A stretch of 64,000 nucleotides of DNA from Chloracidobacterium sp. (GTDB lineage Bacteria > Acidobacteriota > Blastocatellia > Chloracidobacteriales > Chloracidobacteriaceae): NCBI GenBank assembly GCA_025057975.1, contig JANWUV010000004.1, positions 62,001 through 126,000 on the forward strand, given 5' to 3'. Position numbers and translations under genes: made by a program. Below are positions 25,561 through 35,911 of the stretch, piece after piece. A model generated the notes under the pieces. It did not search any database. It was given only the letters and a program-made list of their open reading frames with translations, and had not been told where the DNA came from. Numbering within the stretch: the first letter of the stretch is position 1; each line of letters opens with the position of its first letter.

Positions 25561-28500
25561 CTAGAACTGATACCGCACGCCGACCTGGAACTGAAACACC
25601 GAATTGCCCAGCGTGTTGTTGAGCAAGAGCTGACCTAAGCGGGGGCTGGCTGGGTTGCGCTCACGCAGTGAGAGGAAGTTCGGGTTGAGTGGGACGTTCG
25701 CCTGCGGAATGCCGCAGTTGCGCTGCGCCGCAATCAGGGCGTTGCCCGTCAGACCGGCGAAGTTGCACATGCTCGTCACCGCCGCGCCGCTGTACTGCAA
25801 GCCCATCAGGTTGAAGATGTTGAAAAACTCGCCCGAAATCGTGACATTCTGCGATTCAGTAATCTTGAACCGCTTCTGCAAACGCAGGTCAACGTTGTAG
25901 ATCGGACGATTGCGGAAGGCGTTGCGCGGAAATGGCTCGCCTGGCGCACGGTACGGCCGGTCAAGTAGGCCACCCGCGCCCGCGCCCAGTGTGCCGTCGC
26001 GGTTGACATCAGCTAAGCCGCCGCCAATGTTGCCCACAATTGCATCAACCGGGAAAGCGGATTGCAACCGAACGATACTCGACACTTCAAAGCCGTACGG
26101 CAGGAAGATAACCGGATTGACGACAAACAGATGCCGCCGGTCAATGTTCGAGAAACCGCGCTCGGCGCGCAGGTCAAAAGAGTTCACCGGGAACGAGCCG
26201 CCCGCTTCGCGCTCGTTGTCATCGTCGGAGCGGTTGTCCGACAGCGTGTAAAAGGCCGAAAACTGCCCCCACTTGCGCTCAAACTTCGTCCGCAGCACCA
26301 TCGCGCGATACACCGACCGCGCCGTAGATTCGCGTACCGTAAGTTGCCCGACACCTAGGTTCGGCCGCGTCGCAAACGGTGCCACTGTCGGGTTGAAAAT
26401 CGGCCGCAGCGAGATGTCACCCGGAATGTTGTCCGGGTTGATGCGCGGCGCAGGCAGATTCAACTGCCGGTTGCGCTGGAGGTACACCGTGTTGATATAC
26501 GAGAAGTCCACTCCCACCGTTAGGCCGCGCGCCAGTTGATACTCGTAACCAAAGTTGGCCTGCACCGAACGCGGGTTGCGGAAGTCTTCAGCAATAAACA
26601 ACGGCGACGCCGCCACCGCCAGTGAGAACGGCGTTGCGCCCGCCGGCAGAAACTGGTTCAGAATGTTCGCAATCTGCGTCAGCTGCGCTGGCGTTACCGT
26701 CGGCAGGGCGCTCAACTGGAAGTTGTTGAGGTTGATGCCCGCCAGCAGGAGTTGACGAAACACCGTGTTTGGCGCAGCACCCGTTCCCATGACCGCCCGA
26801 TAACCAGCCGTCGCCGGCGAAGCGTCAAACGCCGCTTGGTTGAAGCCAGCCGGCAACGCAAACGGAATTTGCGCCGACAGGTTGCCCGGTGGAATACGGA
26901 AGTTGTTTGTAGCGTCGGCGAAGAGCAACAGCGGCGTCGTCGCATAATAGATGCCGCCGTTAGCACGGAAAACCGACTTGCCGTTGTTGAGCGGGTCCCA
27001 CGCGATGCCCACGCGCGGCGCAAATTGGTCAGTGGCATCGGGAATCGTCGTCGGGTTGCGCCGGAAGCCGGGGGCGTCAATCGGGTACTGCACGCTGCGC
27101 ACAATGTTCACCAAGTCGGTGTTATTCGTCGCCGGGGTTGGGTTGTATTGCCCTTCCCAGCGCAGCCCGTAGTTCAAGGTGAAGTTCGGGCGAATGCGCC
27201 ACGAATCCTGACCAAAGAAAGCCAGTTGGTGAACCGTGTACTCGGTGAAGCGGTTGCCGATCTGCACGGTGTAGTTGGCCGGTACGTCAAACCGCCCACG
27301 CTGCGCTGTCGGAGGCGCGCCCGGCGGTACAACCGGCACCTGCACGGCGTTAATGACCGCCAGCGTCGTGTTGGCGCCGATAAGCGAATAGGCCCCAAAC
27401 TGGTTGAAACCGAACAACTGAGTGGCGAAGACCCGGCTGTACTCAAAGCCGAACTTCATTGTGTGGTTGCCGGCCAGGAACGTCAGGTTGTTGACGAACT
27501 GCGTCCGCGTGTCGTACTGCGTCGTCGGCAGAAAGTTGACCGCGCCCACGTTGCCGATGAAGCTGTTAAAGGTCGGACGGCTGGAGTTCGAGCCGCGCGG
27601 ACGATCCTCCCGCGCGAACTGAAAGCGAAACTCGTTGAACAGGCTCGGCGTGAGCGTCGTGTAAAGCGACACGACGCCGATGTTGTTCCGGTTGCGCTCT
27701 GCGCCGTTGTTCGCCAGCGAGCTGCTAGTGATCGGAAAGATTTGCGGCCCGGTGGAGTTCGCGTTGAGCGCACGGTTGTAGCTAAAGTTGTAGCGAACCG
27801 TCAGCAGGTTTTTGCTGTTGATTTGCCAATCAAGGCGCAGAAGCGGCGCCCAAGCGTCGTTGGTCTGCTCAAAATTGCCTTGCTCGCTGACGTAAAAATC
27901 ATAGACCGCTCGCTGGGATGGTGTCAGCGTCGCCGGATCAACCAGCGCCAAGTTGGAGAAAACCGTGCTGCGCGTCTGACGCAGGATCTGCTGCTCGTAC
28001 GCGAAGAAGAAAAACAGCTTGTTCTTGAAGATTGGCCCACCGATGGAGCCGCCGAACTGATGCTGCGTCGGCGCAGCATTGATGCGCCCAGTGATGCCCT
28101 GATTACGAAACTCAGCTTCCTGAGCGCGGAAGAAATCGTTAGTGCGCGACGCTTCCTGCGGACGGATCAGATAAAAGGCTGTGCCGTGGAACTCGTTTGT
28201 GCCGCTCTTTGTGACGGCGTTGACCGTCCCGCCGGTAGAGCGGCCGAACTCGGCCGAATAACCCGCTGATACCACTTGGAACTCGCGGATGGCCTCCTGC
28301 GGAATCGTAAACGCCGAGTTGGAGCGTTCGCCGCCGCGAATACCGCCGAAAAACGGCTGGTTGTAGTCCATCCCGTCCACGTTCACGTTCGCGCCGTAGA
28401 CGCCGCGCTGACCAGACAGTGAGATCTGCTGCCGGCGCGGTTCCACCTGGGCGTTAGGTGCCAGCGTCACAAAGTCTTGGAAACGCCGACCGTTGATGGG

Positions 28501-28959
28501 TAGGTTTTGGATGGCGGTGGCGTTCTGAATGGCGTCGGCTTCGCTGCGGGTCGTCTGGATACTGACGCCACTGGCCGTCACCTCAATGACTTCGCCGGCG
28601 ACGGTCCCGACGCCCAGTGTCAGGTTGAGATTAAATGTCCGACCGACAATGACCGTGACGTCCTCCACCGTGGTAGCAGAGAAGTTGGTCGCCTCGGCCG
28701 TTACGGTGTAGTTGCCGACCGGCAACTGGACAAGGACATACTCGCCGTTGGCTTTTGAGGTCGTGGTTTGCTTGAAGCCGGTTTTTTTGTTTTCAGCCGT
28801 TACGGTGGCGTTGGCGATGGCCGCGCCGGTTTGGTCAACGACCACGCCGGCGATCTGGCCGGTCGTCGCCTGCGCTTGCGCCCACGTTTGCGCCGGGAAG
28901 GCCAAGCCAAGCGCCGCCGCAAGCAGCCAGAGCCACTTCAGTCGCAGAACATCTCGCAT
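25561..28959 (-). CDS. TonB-dependent receptor with N-terminal carboxypeptidase-regulatory-like domain (Oar-like)
   Basis: 1132-residue outer-membrane protein. Start ATG 28959 after GGGAG gives a clean signal peptide (MRDVLRLKWLWLLAAALGLA, cleavage near AQTWAQA). Residues ~32-115 form a CarboxypepD_reg-like beta-sandwich (GVVVDQTGAAIANATVTAEN). A plug domain follows, including NLPINGRRFQDFVTLAPNAQ, VNVDGMDYNQP and SAEFGRSTGGTVNAVTKSGT. The rest is a long beta barrel ending in the outer-membrane signature VGVRYQF with terminal Phe. This form is strongly expanded in Acidobacteriota. The substrate is unknown. It is monocistronic with its own terminator; a 505-codon open frame on the other strand is a shadow. 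Confidence 0.9.
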   Translation of the reverse strand: MRDVLRLKWLWLLAAALGLAFPAQTWAQAQATTGQIAGVVVDQTGAAIANATVTAENKKTGFKQTTTSKANGEYVLVQLPVGNYTVTAEATNFSATTVEDVTVIVGRTFNLNLTLGVGTVAGEVIEVTASGVSIQTTRSEADAIQNATAIQNLPINGRRFQDFVTLAPNAQVEPRRQQISLSGQRGVYGANVNVDGMDYNQPFFGGIRGGERSNSAFTIPQEAIREFQVVSAGYSAEFGRSTGGTVNAVTKSGTNEFHGTAFYLIRPQEASRTNDFFRAQEAEFRNQGITGRINAAPTQHQFGGSIGGPIFKNKLFFFFAYEQQILRQTRSTVFSNLALVDPATLTPSQRAVYDFYVSEQGNFEQTNDAWAPLLRLDWQINSKNLLTVRYNFSYNRALNANSTGPQIFPITSSSLANNGAERNRNNIGVVSLYTTLTPSLFNEFRFQFAREDRPRGSNSSRPTFNSFIGNVGAVNFLPTTQYDTRTQFVNNLTFLAGNHTMKFGFEYSRVFATQLFGFNQFGAYSLIGANTTLAVINAVQVPVVPPGAPPTAQRGRFDVPANYTVQIGNRFTEYTVHQLAFFGQDSWRIRPNFTLNYGLRWEGQYNPTPATNNTDLVNIVRSVQYPIDAPGFRRNPTTIPDATDQFAPRVGIAWDPLNNGKSVFRANGGIYYATTPLLLFADATNNFRIPPGNLSAQIPFALPAGFNQAAFDASPATAGYRAVMGTGAAPNTVFRQLLLAGINLNNFQLSALPTVTPAQLTQIANILNQFLPAGATPFSLAVAASPLFIAEDFRNPRSVQANFGYEYQLARGLTVGVDFSYINTVYLQRNRQLNLPAPRINPDNIPGDISLRPIFNPTVAPFATRPNLGVGQLTVRESTARSVYRAMVLRTKFERKWGQFSAFYTLSDNRSDDDNEREAGGSFPVNSFDLRAERGFSNIDRRHLFVVNPVIFLPYGFEVSSIVRLQSAFPVDAIVGNIGGGLADVNRDGTLGAGAGGLLDRPYRAPGEPFPRNAFRNRPIYNVDLRLQKRFKITESQNVTISGEFFNIFNLMGLQYSGAAVTSMCNFAGLTGNALIAAQRNCGIPQANVPLNPNFLSLRERNPASPRLGQLLLNNTLGNSVFQFQVGVRYQF

Positions 28960-29234
28960 GATGATTCTCCCTGTAAGACAAAGGACAAAATTCCGACGGA
29001 GAGAACGCACCTTGCGCGGAACGACAATCTCTTGCCGACCACCGTTTACTCAGAACGCCTTCTCCGCCGCCTGGAACCTTTTTGCAAAGTTCAGTTGGCG
29101 TCAACAGCCAGTCGGTTCGCCATTATTCGCACTCATGTGAACACAATGTGAACGGACAGGTAAAGTCCTTCCTGTCGTTTCGCGCAAACAGGCTGCAAAA
29201 AGACCGAATTCCTATTGGTTTGAAAATGATGACT

Positions 29235-30047
29235 TTAGACCTGAAGCATTCCGTGCATGACCGTCACGGCGCGGCCGCCGAGTGTGACGCGCGCGCCGCG
29301 ATCTTCAACTCGCACAACGCCGCCGCGTTTTGACGCCTGAAAACCGACAAGTTTCGTCCTGCCGAGCTTGGCGCTCCAGTACGGTGCTAGCGAACAATGC
29401 GCCGAGCCGGTGACAGGGTCTTCGCCGACGCCCTTCGCCGGCGCAAAGAAGCGCGAAACGAAGTCGTAGTCAGGTTCGCCTTCGTGGGCGGCGGCGCGAC
29501 AGGTCACGATGACGCCCCACTTAGGCAACGTCGCCAACAGTCGCAAATCGGGTCGAATGCCGCGTAAGGTCGCTTCATCCTCGACCTCAACCAGATAGTT
29601 GGATTCGCTTGCGCCGACATAAGCCAACGGTACGCCCAGCGCCGCAAACAACTCCATCGGCGCAACCGTCGGCGTCACCGGAATGGCAGGGAAGTCCATC
29701 TCAATGTCACCGTCCGCATGCCGGACGCACGTCAACGGCCCGCTTGCCGTGTGAAACACGACTACGCCGTCGGCGGAGACAAGCCCCTGTTCATAGAGCA
29801 CATGCGCCGCCGCCAGCGTCCCGTGACCACACAACTGCACTTCGGCCTCCGGCGTAAACCACCGCAACCGCCACCCGCCTTCCGCTTCCTCCGGCAGGAC
29901 GAAGGCCGTTTCCGACAGATTCATCTCCAACGCGACGGCCTGCATCAAGCGCGGGTCAATCGCTGCTTCCAGCAGGCACACGGCCGCCGGATTACCTTGA
30001 AAAGGCTTGTCCGTGAAGGCGTCCACGGTGATGACTTGAATCGGCAT
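29235..30047 (-). CDS. PhzF-family isomerase/epimerase
   Basis: 270 residues with two similar halves, the diaminopimelate-epimerase-like fold. The PhzF signature is clear: VITVDAFTDKPFQGNPAAVC at the N-terminus, NLSETAFVLP (catalytic Glu region) near residue 44, RWFTPEAEVQLCGHGTLAAA near 63 and DPVTGSAHCSLAPYWS near 216. Most members outside phenazine clusters have no known substrate. No phenazine genes are nearby. It lies between the TonB receptor and the respiratory cluster on the same strand, with no overlap to either. Confidence 0.88.
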   Translation of the reverse strand: MPIQVITVDAFTDKPFQGNPAAVCLLEAAIDPRLMQAVALEMNLSETAFVLPEEAEGGWRLRWFTPEAEVQLCGHGTLAAAHVLYEQGLVSADGVVVFHTASGPLTCVRHADGDIEMDFPAIPVTPTVAPMELFAALGVPLAYVGASESNYLVEVEDEATLRGIRPDLRLLATLPKWGVIVTCRAAAHEGEPDYDFVSRFFAPAKGVGEDPVTGSAHCSLAPYWSAKLGRTKLVGFQASKRGGVVRVEDRGARVTLGGRAVTVMHGMLQV

Positions 30048-30100
30048 GATGGCGACTCCTCAGAGTGAAGCGTATGAGTACGCTGGCGGTGCGCCGCCGT

Positions 30101-31009
30101 TTAGACGCGGTTCAGCGTCATGACCAGAAACAACAGGGGAAGATAAACCACCGACGCTCGTAGGACACGCTTGGCCGCCAAATTCGTGCGCGTCCGCGCT
30201 AGCGTTAGGCAGGATTGCAGAAACAACCCGCCTAACAGCAGCGCCCCGACCAAATACACCCAACCAGACAGCCCAAACCAGAACGGCAACAGACTCAAGC
30301 CGACCGTTGCCACGGCGGTGACAAGCGTTTGCCGAATGGTGCGCCGGCCGTCGGCTTCAATCACCGGCAACATGCCAATGCCCGCCCGCCGGTAGTCTTC
30401 GCGGTACATCCACGCGATGGCGTAGAAGTGCGGAAACTGCCAGAAGAACATGATGGCGAAGAGCGTCCACGCCTCCAGTGAGAGCGTCCCGGCGGCGGCG
30501 GCCCACCCGACCAACGGCGGCATCGCGCCGGGAAACGACCCAATGGCCGTGGAAAGCCACGTTCGCGTTTTGAGCGGCGTGTAAATCCAAACATAGCCAA
30601 TCGCCGTCGCCAACCCCAGCAGCGCCGTCAGCGGATTCACCGTCGGGCACAGGTACGCCTCGGCGGCCGTCGTCAGCGTGACGCCAAATAAGAGCGCCTG
30701 CCATGGTGTGACCTGTCCGCTGGGGATTGGGCGTGTCGCCGTCCGGCGCATTTTGCCGTCAGCGTCATGCTCCATCCACTGGTTGAGTGCCGCAATCCCG
30801 CCCGAAAGCAGCCCAATCCCCACCATGGCGTGGAAAAAGCGTCGCCAATCGAAGTCGCCCGGTGTGCCAAGGATGAAACCGAAGGCGGCAATCAGGATGA
30901 CCTCGAAGGTAATGCGCGGTTTGGTCAGCGCCCAGTACGCTGTCAAGCGCTCGCGGAGCGCAGGCGTCAACAGCGGCGTTGGAAAAGCGGCGGCAAAAGA
31001 CTTTGGCAT
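30101..31009 (-). CDS. ctaB: Protoheme IX farnesyltransferase (heme O synthase)
   Basis: 302-residue UbiA-type prenyltransferase that farnesylates heme B to heme O, the precursor of heme A for the adjacent oxidase. About eight or nine hydrophobic segments. The substrate motif is NQWMEHDADGKMRRTATRP near residue 77 (family NxxxDxxxDxxMxRT-RP), preceded by LTKPRITFEVILIAAFGFIL, with the second acidic region AIAWMYREDYRRAGIGMLP near residue 200. It is the last gene of the respiratory cluster, about 25 bp after subunit IV. No heme A synthase (ctaA) is present in the window. Confidence 0.93.
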   Translation of the reverse strand: MPKSFAAAFPTPLLTPALRERLTAYWALTKPRITFEVILIAAFGFILGTPGDFDWRRFFHAMVGIGLLSGGIAALNQWMEHDADGKMRRTATRPIPSGQVTPWQALLFGVTLTTAAEAYLCPTVNPLTALLGLATAIGYVWIYTPLKTRTWLSTAIGSFPGAMPPLVGWAAAAGTLSLEAWTLFAIMFFWQFPHFYAIAWMYREDYRRAGIGMLPVIEADGRRTIRQTLVTAVATVGLSLLPFWFGLSGWVYLVGALLLGGLFLQSCLTLARTRTNLAAKRVLRASVVYLPLLFLVMTLNRV

Positions 31010-31035
31010 AGCGAATCAAGAACGGCGGCGCAGGG

Positions 31036-31419
31036 CTACTGCTGTTTCAAAATCGGATCGGAAGAGTACAGCGACGGTATCTCGTGCGTCTTCTCGCGGG
31101 TGAGGTAGTCGGAAAACGTCAGCCCGAACAAAACCAGCAGAAAGAAAAACGAGCCGATGACGACCGTCCGCGTCAGCCATTTGCTGTAAAGGACGTGCAT
31201 GAAATACAAGATGATGAGCGTGGCTTTCGCCACGGCGATGGCCAGCGCTACCGGTGTATTGAACGGACCCAAATCCATGCTCGCCGTCCAGACCGTGGCG
31301 ACCGTGCCGATCACCAGCGCCGCAAACACCCTCAGGCATGTCGCGGCTGAAATGCTGTGGTGGGCATGGTCACCCCCATGCGTTTGATGTCCGGTGTGAT
31401 GGTTCGTTTCGTGCGCCAT
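31036..31419 (-). CDS. Cytochrome c oxidase subunit IV (CtaF-like)
   Basis: 127-residue prokaryotic cytochrome c oxidase subunit IV. Start ATG 31419 has a GAGGTGG site; the longer open frame upstream runs into the subunit III gene. A His-rich N-terminus (HETNHHTGHQTHGGDHAHH) is followed by three transmembrane helices, with VAKATLIILYFMHVLYSK in the second, the family hallmark. It may stabilise subunits I and III. The position after subunit III and before heme O synthase is typical of caa3 operons. Confidence 0.85.
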   Translation of the reverse strand: MAHETNHHTGHQTHGGDHAHHSISAATCLRVFAALVIGTVATVWTASMDLGPFNTPVALAIAVAKATLIILYFMHVLYSKWLTRTVVIGSFFFLLVLFGLTFSDYLTREKTHEIPSLYSSDPILKQQ

Positions 31420-31433
31420 AAAACACCACCTCG

Positions 31434-32111
31434 TCAGTGATGACCGCCGCCGCCCGGCGGCAGGTGCGCGCCCAGCAGGTACAGCAGCGGGAAAAGGAAA
31501 ATCCAAACCAAGTCCACGAAGTGCCAATACAGCCCGAACATCTCCACCGGGTTGTAGTATTCGGGCGAGTACTTGCCCCAGTAGGCCGTGAGGAAAATCC
31601 AAATCAGCAGACCTAAGCCGACGACCATGTGCAGGGCGTGCAGGCCTGTCATGAAGAAGTAGAGGAAGAAGAACATCTGCGCACCGTTGGCCAGTTCAGG
31701 CGCGCCCGTCCACCGGAAGTTCAGACCCGGAATGTCGTGGTCGAGGTAGTGGTGCTTGTACTCAAAGTACTTCACGACCAAAAACAGCGTCCCAAAAAAA
31801 CCGGTCGCGGCGAGAAAGCCCAGCAAGCCGCCACGCTGCCCCTTTTCGGCGGACGACACGGCGAATACCATCGTCACGCTGCTGATGATGAGGAACAGCG
31901 TATTGAGGCCGCCCAGTTTCCAATCCATGCGGGAACTGGCGACCATGAAGGCGTCGGGAAACTTGTGCCGATAGACGGCGTAGGCCGTAAACAACGCGCC
32001 GAAGAGCAGAATTTCCGTCGCCAGAAAGAGCCACATGCCGATGGTGGCCGACTCTTTCTGCTGCTCAATGGTGTAGAAGTGATGGGCGACAGGGCTGTGT
32101 GCGTTAGACAA
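31434..32111 (-). CDS. ctaE: Cytochrome c oxidase subunit III
   Basis: 225 residues with about five helices. [20 protein letters not shown] at the N-terminus and [20 protein letters not shown] near residue 150 are standard subunit III motifs, and the C-terminal [20 protein letters not shown] is the most conserved stretch of the family. The five-helix form lacks the first two helices of the seven-helix mitochondrial type. It overlaps the subunit I gene by eight bases. No cofactor; it supports proton uptake and stability. Confidence 0.94.
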   Translation of the reverse strand: MSNAHSPVAHHFYTIEQQKESATIGMWLFLATEILLFGALFTAYAVYRHKFPDAFMVASSRMDWKLGGLNTLFLIISSVTMVFAVSSAEKGQRGGLLGFLAATGFFGTLFLVVKYFEYKHHYLDHDIPGLNFRWTGAPELANGAQMFFFLYFFMTGLHALHMVVGLGLLIWIFLTAYWGKYSPEYYNPVEMFGLYWHFVDLVWIFLFPLLYLLGAHLPPGGGGHH

Positions 32112-33798
32112 CTTCGGCCTCCCTTCCTTTGCCGGTCGTCCCTACGGGTTGCGCGAGGCCGCCGGTCAGCTTACCAGTGTGCCGGGTCGGCTGCGCTGGG
32201 CGCACCGGATAGTTGTAGGCTTCTTCAGTGACAATCGGCTGCTCGAAGAAGTTTTCGGGCGGCGGCGGTGAGGTGGTCGTCCACTCCAGACCCTTGGCGC
32301 GCCACGGATTGGCGGCGACCTTACCGTAGCGCAACGACCAGATGAAATAGATGAGCGGGAGCACGTAGCCCACGCCCAGAATGGACGACCCAGCCGTGGA
32401 CATCACGTTGAGCACCTGAAACTCCGGCGCATAGACGTGGTAGCGGCGCGGCATCCCTAGGTAGCCGATGATGAACTGCGGGAAAAACGACAGGTTGAAG
32501 CCCACAAACACAATCAGCGCGCTCAACCGGCCCCACCATTCGGGATACATCCGACCAAACATCTTCGGCCACCAGTAGTGCAGCCCGCCGAAGTAGCCCA
32601 TGACCGCGCCGCCCACCATGATGAGGTGGAAGTGAGCGATGACGAAGTAAGTGTCGTGCAGGTGACGGTCAAGCCCCATCGAGGCCAAAAACAGCCCCGT
32701 TAGCCCGCCAATCGTGAACAAGCCGATGAACCCCAGTGCGTAGAGCATCGGCGTGTCATATGACACCGAGCCTTTGTAGAGCGTCGCCGTCCAGTTGAAG
32801 ACCTTGACCGCCGACGGGACGGCTACCAAGTAGCTTAGAATCGAAAACAGCATGCCGGCGTAGATGGACATGCTGGAGACGTACATGTGGTGGCCCCACA
32901 CGATGAAGCTGAAGATGGCGATCATCAGCGAGGAAACGGCGACGAACTTGTAGCCGAAGACGCGCTTCCACGTGAACGCCGAAATCAGTTCGCTCACCAC
33001 GCCCAAGCTCGGCAAAATCATGATGTACACGGCCGGGTGGGAGTAAAACCAAAACATGTGCTGGAAAAGCACCGGATCGCCGCCCAGCGCCGGGTCAAAA
33101 ATGCCAACGCGCGCAAACCGCTCGACGGCGACCAGCACCATCGTGATGCCCAGCACTGGCGTGGCTAGGACCTGAATAATGCTTGTCGCGTAAAGCGACC
33201 AGATAAAAAGCGGCAGGCGAAACCAAGTCAGCCCCGGCGCACGCATCTTGTGGATGGTGACAATAAAGTTCAGCCCCGTCAGAATCGAGGAAAAGCCGGT
33301 GAAAAACACGCCCAGCGTCGCCGCGATGACGTGCGTGTTGGCAAAGGTTGTGCTGTAGGGCGTGTAGAACGTCCAACCCGTGTCAATCCCGCCGACAGCC
33401 ACCACCCACAGGGTGAACAGCGAGCCGATGACGAAGATGTACCAGCTCAATAGGTTCAGCTTAGGAAAGGCGACATCCTTCGCCCCAATCATTAGCGGGA
33501 TCAAAAAGTTGCCCAGCGTCGCCGGAATCGAGGGCACGAGAAAGAAGAAAATCAGGATGACCCCGTGCAGCGTGAAGAACTTGTTATAGGTGTCCGCATT
33601 GAACAAGTCCGCCTGCGGCGTCAGCAGCTCAAGCCGAATGAGCAGCGCAAAAAAGCCGCCGAGGAAAAACATCAACGTGATGGAAACCATGTAGAGCAGA
33701 CCGATCCGCTTGTGGTCGGTCGTGAACAGCCACGATTTCCAGCCATAGTGCGAGTTCAGGTAATGAATGCGCGGTAGGGAGACGTTTTCTTCAATCAT
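32104..33798 (-). CDS. ctaD: Cytochrome c oxidase subunit I, A2-type heme-copper oxidase
   Basis: 564-residue catalytic subunit with 12 or more helices, holding low-spin heme, heme a3 and CuB. Low-spin heme His lies in [13 protein letters not shown]; the CuB/cross-link site reads [15 protein letters not shown], so the K-/D-channel glutamate of HPEVY enzymes is replaced by the YSHP motif that defines A2 enzymes such as Thermus and Rhodothermus caa3. [10 protein letters not shown] supplies the CuB His pair and [16 protein letters not shown] the heme a3/a ligands. It overlaps subunit III; 41 bases separate it from subunit II. Confidence 0.95.
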   Translation of the reverse strand: MIEENVSLPRIHYLNSHYGWKSWLFTTDHKRIGLLYMVSITLMFFLGGFFALLIRLELLTPQADLFNADTYNKFFTLHGVILIFFFLVPSIPATLGNFLIPLMIGAKDVAFPKLNLLSWYIFVIGSLFTLWVVAVGGIDTGWTFYTPYSTTFANTHVIAATLGVFFTGFSSILTGLNFIVTIHKMRAPGLTWFRLPLFIWSLYATSIIQVLATPVLGITMVLVAVERFARVGIFDPALGGDPVLFQHMFWFYSHPAVYIMILPSLGVVSELISAFTWKRVFGYKFVAVSSLMIAIFSFIVWGHHMYVSSMSIYAGMLFSILSYLVAVPSAVKVFNWTATLYKGSVSYDTPMLYALGFIGLFTIGGLTGLFLASMGLDRHLHDTYFVIAHFHLIMVGGAVMGYFGGLHYWWPKMFGRMYPEWWGRLSALIVFVGFNLSFFPQFIIGYLGMPRRYHVYAPEFQVLNVMSTAGSSILGVGYVLPLIYFIWSLRYGKVAANPWRAKGLEWTTTSPPPPENFFEQPIVTEEAYNYPVRPAQPTRHTGKLTGGLAQPVGTTGKGREAEVV

Positions 33799-33839
33799 GG
33801 CGTCACTCAGGGCGGGTTGCGTCCCGCCGACGGGCGAAG

Positions 33840-34994
33840 TCAGTTAGATTTCAGGCGCGCGCCTTCCGGTGTCGGGCGCGACGACGGTGCAGCAGGTGTC
33901 GACGCCGAAGGCGTCGGCACGCTGGGTTTGACATTGCCGGTCGGCAGGGTCTGATCGGGGTTCTGTCCGGCTGGACGCGGCGCCGGCGCGGTCGGCGGCG
34001 CGACCGGCTCAAACTGGTCGTACTTCTTGCCCAAATGCTTGATGTAAGCCACCAACTCAATGATTTGCTCCTCGGTCAGTTGTCCATCGTAACCGGGCAT
34101 AATGTTGTCGTATCCGGCGGCGATCTTCGCGCCCGGCTTGAGGATGGACTCCCGAAGGTAGTTCTCGTCCGCCGTGATGACTTCGCCAGTCGTGAGCTGG
34201 ACGTTGCGCCCGTATAAGCCCGGTAGGTACGGCGCTCGCGCTTCAGCGTCGCCCGTATGGCAACCGTTGCACGCCAGCTTGTTGAAGAGCGCCTCGCCGC
34301 GTAACGCCAACGAGCCGGTCGCCGCGCCGTTGAGCCAGGTCTGATACTCGTGCGGCTCAAGCGCCACCACCGAGCCAATCATGTTGGCGTGTTCCGTCCC
34401 GCAGTACTGCGAGCAGAACAAGTGGTACTTCCCCGGTTTTGTCGCCTGAAACCACACTTCGGTGTACCGCTTGGGGATGACATCCATGTGGATGCGGAAC
34501 GCCGGAATAAACACGCTGTGGATGACATCTTCCGACACCATCACCAGTTTGACCGGTCGCCCAACCGGAATATGCAGCGTGTTGATTTCGCGCTGGCCGT
34601 CAGGATGCTGAAACTTCCACATCCACTGCCGACCCGTGCAGGCAATCTCCAACGCGTCCTTCGGCGCTTTGGCGTCTTGGAAATACAGCCACGCGCCCCA
34701 GCCGAAAAACGACATGAAAAACAGCGACGGAATGATGATCCACGCCCATTCCAGCGCGATCGGTACGTGGGATTCTTCGGCAAGTTGGTCTGGCGTGCGG
34801 CGGCGGTACTTGACGGCGAAGTAAAAGATAAGCAGCACAATGGCGATGGAGACGCCGCCGCACACCGCGAGCATGAAGAAATACAGCCGATCCACATTGG
34901 GCGCGTTGGTCGAGGCCTGCTCTGGGAATAGCGGCAGGCGGAACACTGTGGCCGCCCAGCCGAAAAACGTAGTCAACAAGGTCAATAGCATCAT
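33840..34994 (-). CDS. ctaC: Cytochrome c oxidase subunit II with fused cytochrome c (caa3 type)
   Basis: 384 residues. Two N-terminal transmembrane helices are followed by the periplasmic cupredoxin domain with the CuA site [15 protein letters not shown] (two Cys, His, Met) near residue 191, then a C-terminal cytochrome c domain with CNGCH heme-binding site near residue 239 and a Met-ligand region [14 protein letters not shown]. The last ~55 residues are low-complexity Pro/Ala. The fused heme domain makes the enzyme caa3: it accepts electrons directly from ACIII or a small cytochrome. First oxidase gene after sco. Confidence 0.95.
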   Translation of the reverse strand: MMLLTLLTTFFGWAATVFRLPLFPEQASTNAPNVDRLYFFMLAVCGGVSIAIVLLIFYFAVKYRRRTPDQLAEESHVPIALEWAWIIIPSLFFMSFFGWGAWLYFQDAKAPKDALEIACTGRQWMWKFQHPDGQREINTLHIPVGRPVKLVMVSEDVIHSVFIPAFRIHMDVIPKRYTEVWFQATKPGKYHLFCSQYCGTEHANMIGSVVALEPHEYQTWLNGAATGSLALRGEALFNKLACNGCHTGDAEARAPYLPGLYGRNVQLTTGEVITADENYLRESILKPGAKIAAGYDNIMPGYDGQLTEEQIIELVAYIKHLGKKYDQFEPVAPPTAPAPRPAGQNPDQTLPTGNVKPSVPTPSASTPAAPSSRPTPEGARLKSN

Positions 34995-35004
34995 GACAGA
35001 ACCC

Positions 35005-35895
35005 CTACTCAGCGTTGGCCGTTTTAGCGGTCGCCGCCAACGTTTGCCGTTCTTTCCGTTCCTGCCACAGGAAGTAACCGATCAGGCTGCCCAGCGCGAG
35101 CACCGTCAAAACAGCGGCAATCTTGACAACCGTCAGAATGATGGGGGTGTAGCGACCCGTCACCGGATCGTAGTGGAAGCAGTAGAGCAGAACCTGTTCA
35201 ACTGGGCTGCCGATCTTGCCCTGCGATGACTGAACGAGCGCAAAGCGCAGGTCATTGGGACGGTACTCAACGCCGTAGAAATAGTGCGACAGCTTGCCCT
35301 GCGGCGTGGCGACCATAATCGCGCTGGCATGGGCGTACTGCTGGGTGGCTTCATCCCAGGCGTAGCGAAAGCCCAGCGCCGCCGCCAGCCGCGACACTTC
35401 CTCCTCGCGCCCAGTCAGAAAGTGCCAGCCGTGTTCCGTGCCGGGGCGTCCATAACGCTTGAGGTAGCTCTGTTTCTTGCCGGCGGCGAGTTCGGCGGTC
35501 TCACGCGGGTCAATGCTGACAATGACGACTTCAAAATCCTGTCCCGGCATGTAGTGGACATCCCGCAGACCTTTGATGACGCCGTTGATGATCTGTGTGC
35601 AGAGCATCGGGCAGGTGAAGTACACCGGCGCGAGAATGACCGGCTTATCCGTAAAGTACGTGCGCAGCGGGCGCTCAACGCCAGTCTCATCCCGCAGTTG
35701 GACATCCAGCGGCAGCTGCGCGCCAAGATTTTGCGTGACGCCGATTTGCTTGAGCAGTTCCGGGGAACCCGACGGCCTCCCGTTCCGCTGTGGGATTTCA
35801 ACCTGTTGCCCGACGCCGTACTGGGCCAGCGCGACGGAAACGCTCAACCAGCAGCCAACCACTGTCAGCAGCACGACTTTGAGGACGTGTTTCAT
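35005..35895 (-). CDS. SCO1/SenC copper-delivery protein
   Basis: 296-residue membrane-anchored thioredoxin-fold protein that loads copper into the CuA site of subunit II. Start ATG 35895 gives a signal peptide (MKHVLKVVLLTVVGCWLSVS). The copper-binding CPMLC motif (CxxxC) occurs in VILAPVYFTCPMLCTQIING, with the third ligand His probably in AHASAIMV. A C-terminal helix (IAAVLTVLALGSLIGYFLW) would give a second membrane anchor, an arrangement often seen in Sco proteins of ACIII operons. It sits directly between the ACIII genes and oxidase subunit II. Confidence 0.88.
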   Translation of the reverse strand: MKHVLKVVLLTVVGCWLSVSVALAQYGVGQQVEIPQRNGRPSGSPELLKQIGVTQNLGAQLPLDVQLRDETGVERPLRTYFTDKPVILAPVYFTCPMLCTQIINGVIKGLRDVHYMPGQDFEVVIVSIDPRETAELAAGKKQSYLKRYGRPGTEHGWHFLTGREEEVSRLAAALGFRYAWDEATQQYAHASAIMVATPQGKLSHYFYGVEYRPNDLRFALVQSSQGKIGSPVEQVLLYCFHYDPVTGRYTPIILTVVKIAAVLTVLALGSLIGYFLWQERKERQTLAATAKTANAE

Positions 35896-35911
35896 AACCT
35901 TACCCTGTCTT

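Noticed and set aside
26752-28269. 505-codon + strand ORF
   Set aside because: Antisense to the TonB receptor barrel; Arg-rich composition typical of a shadow frame, with no recognisable domain.
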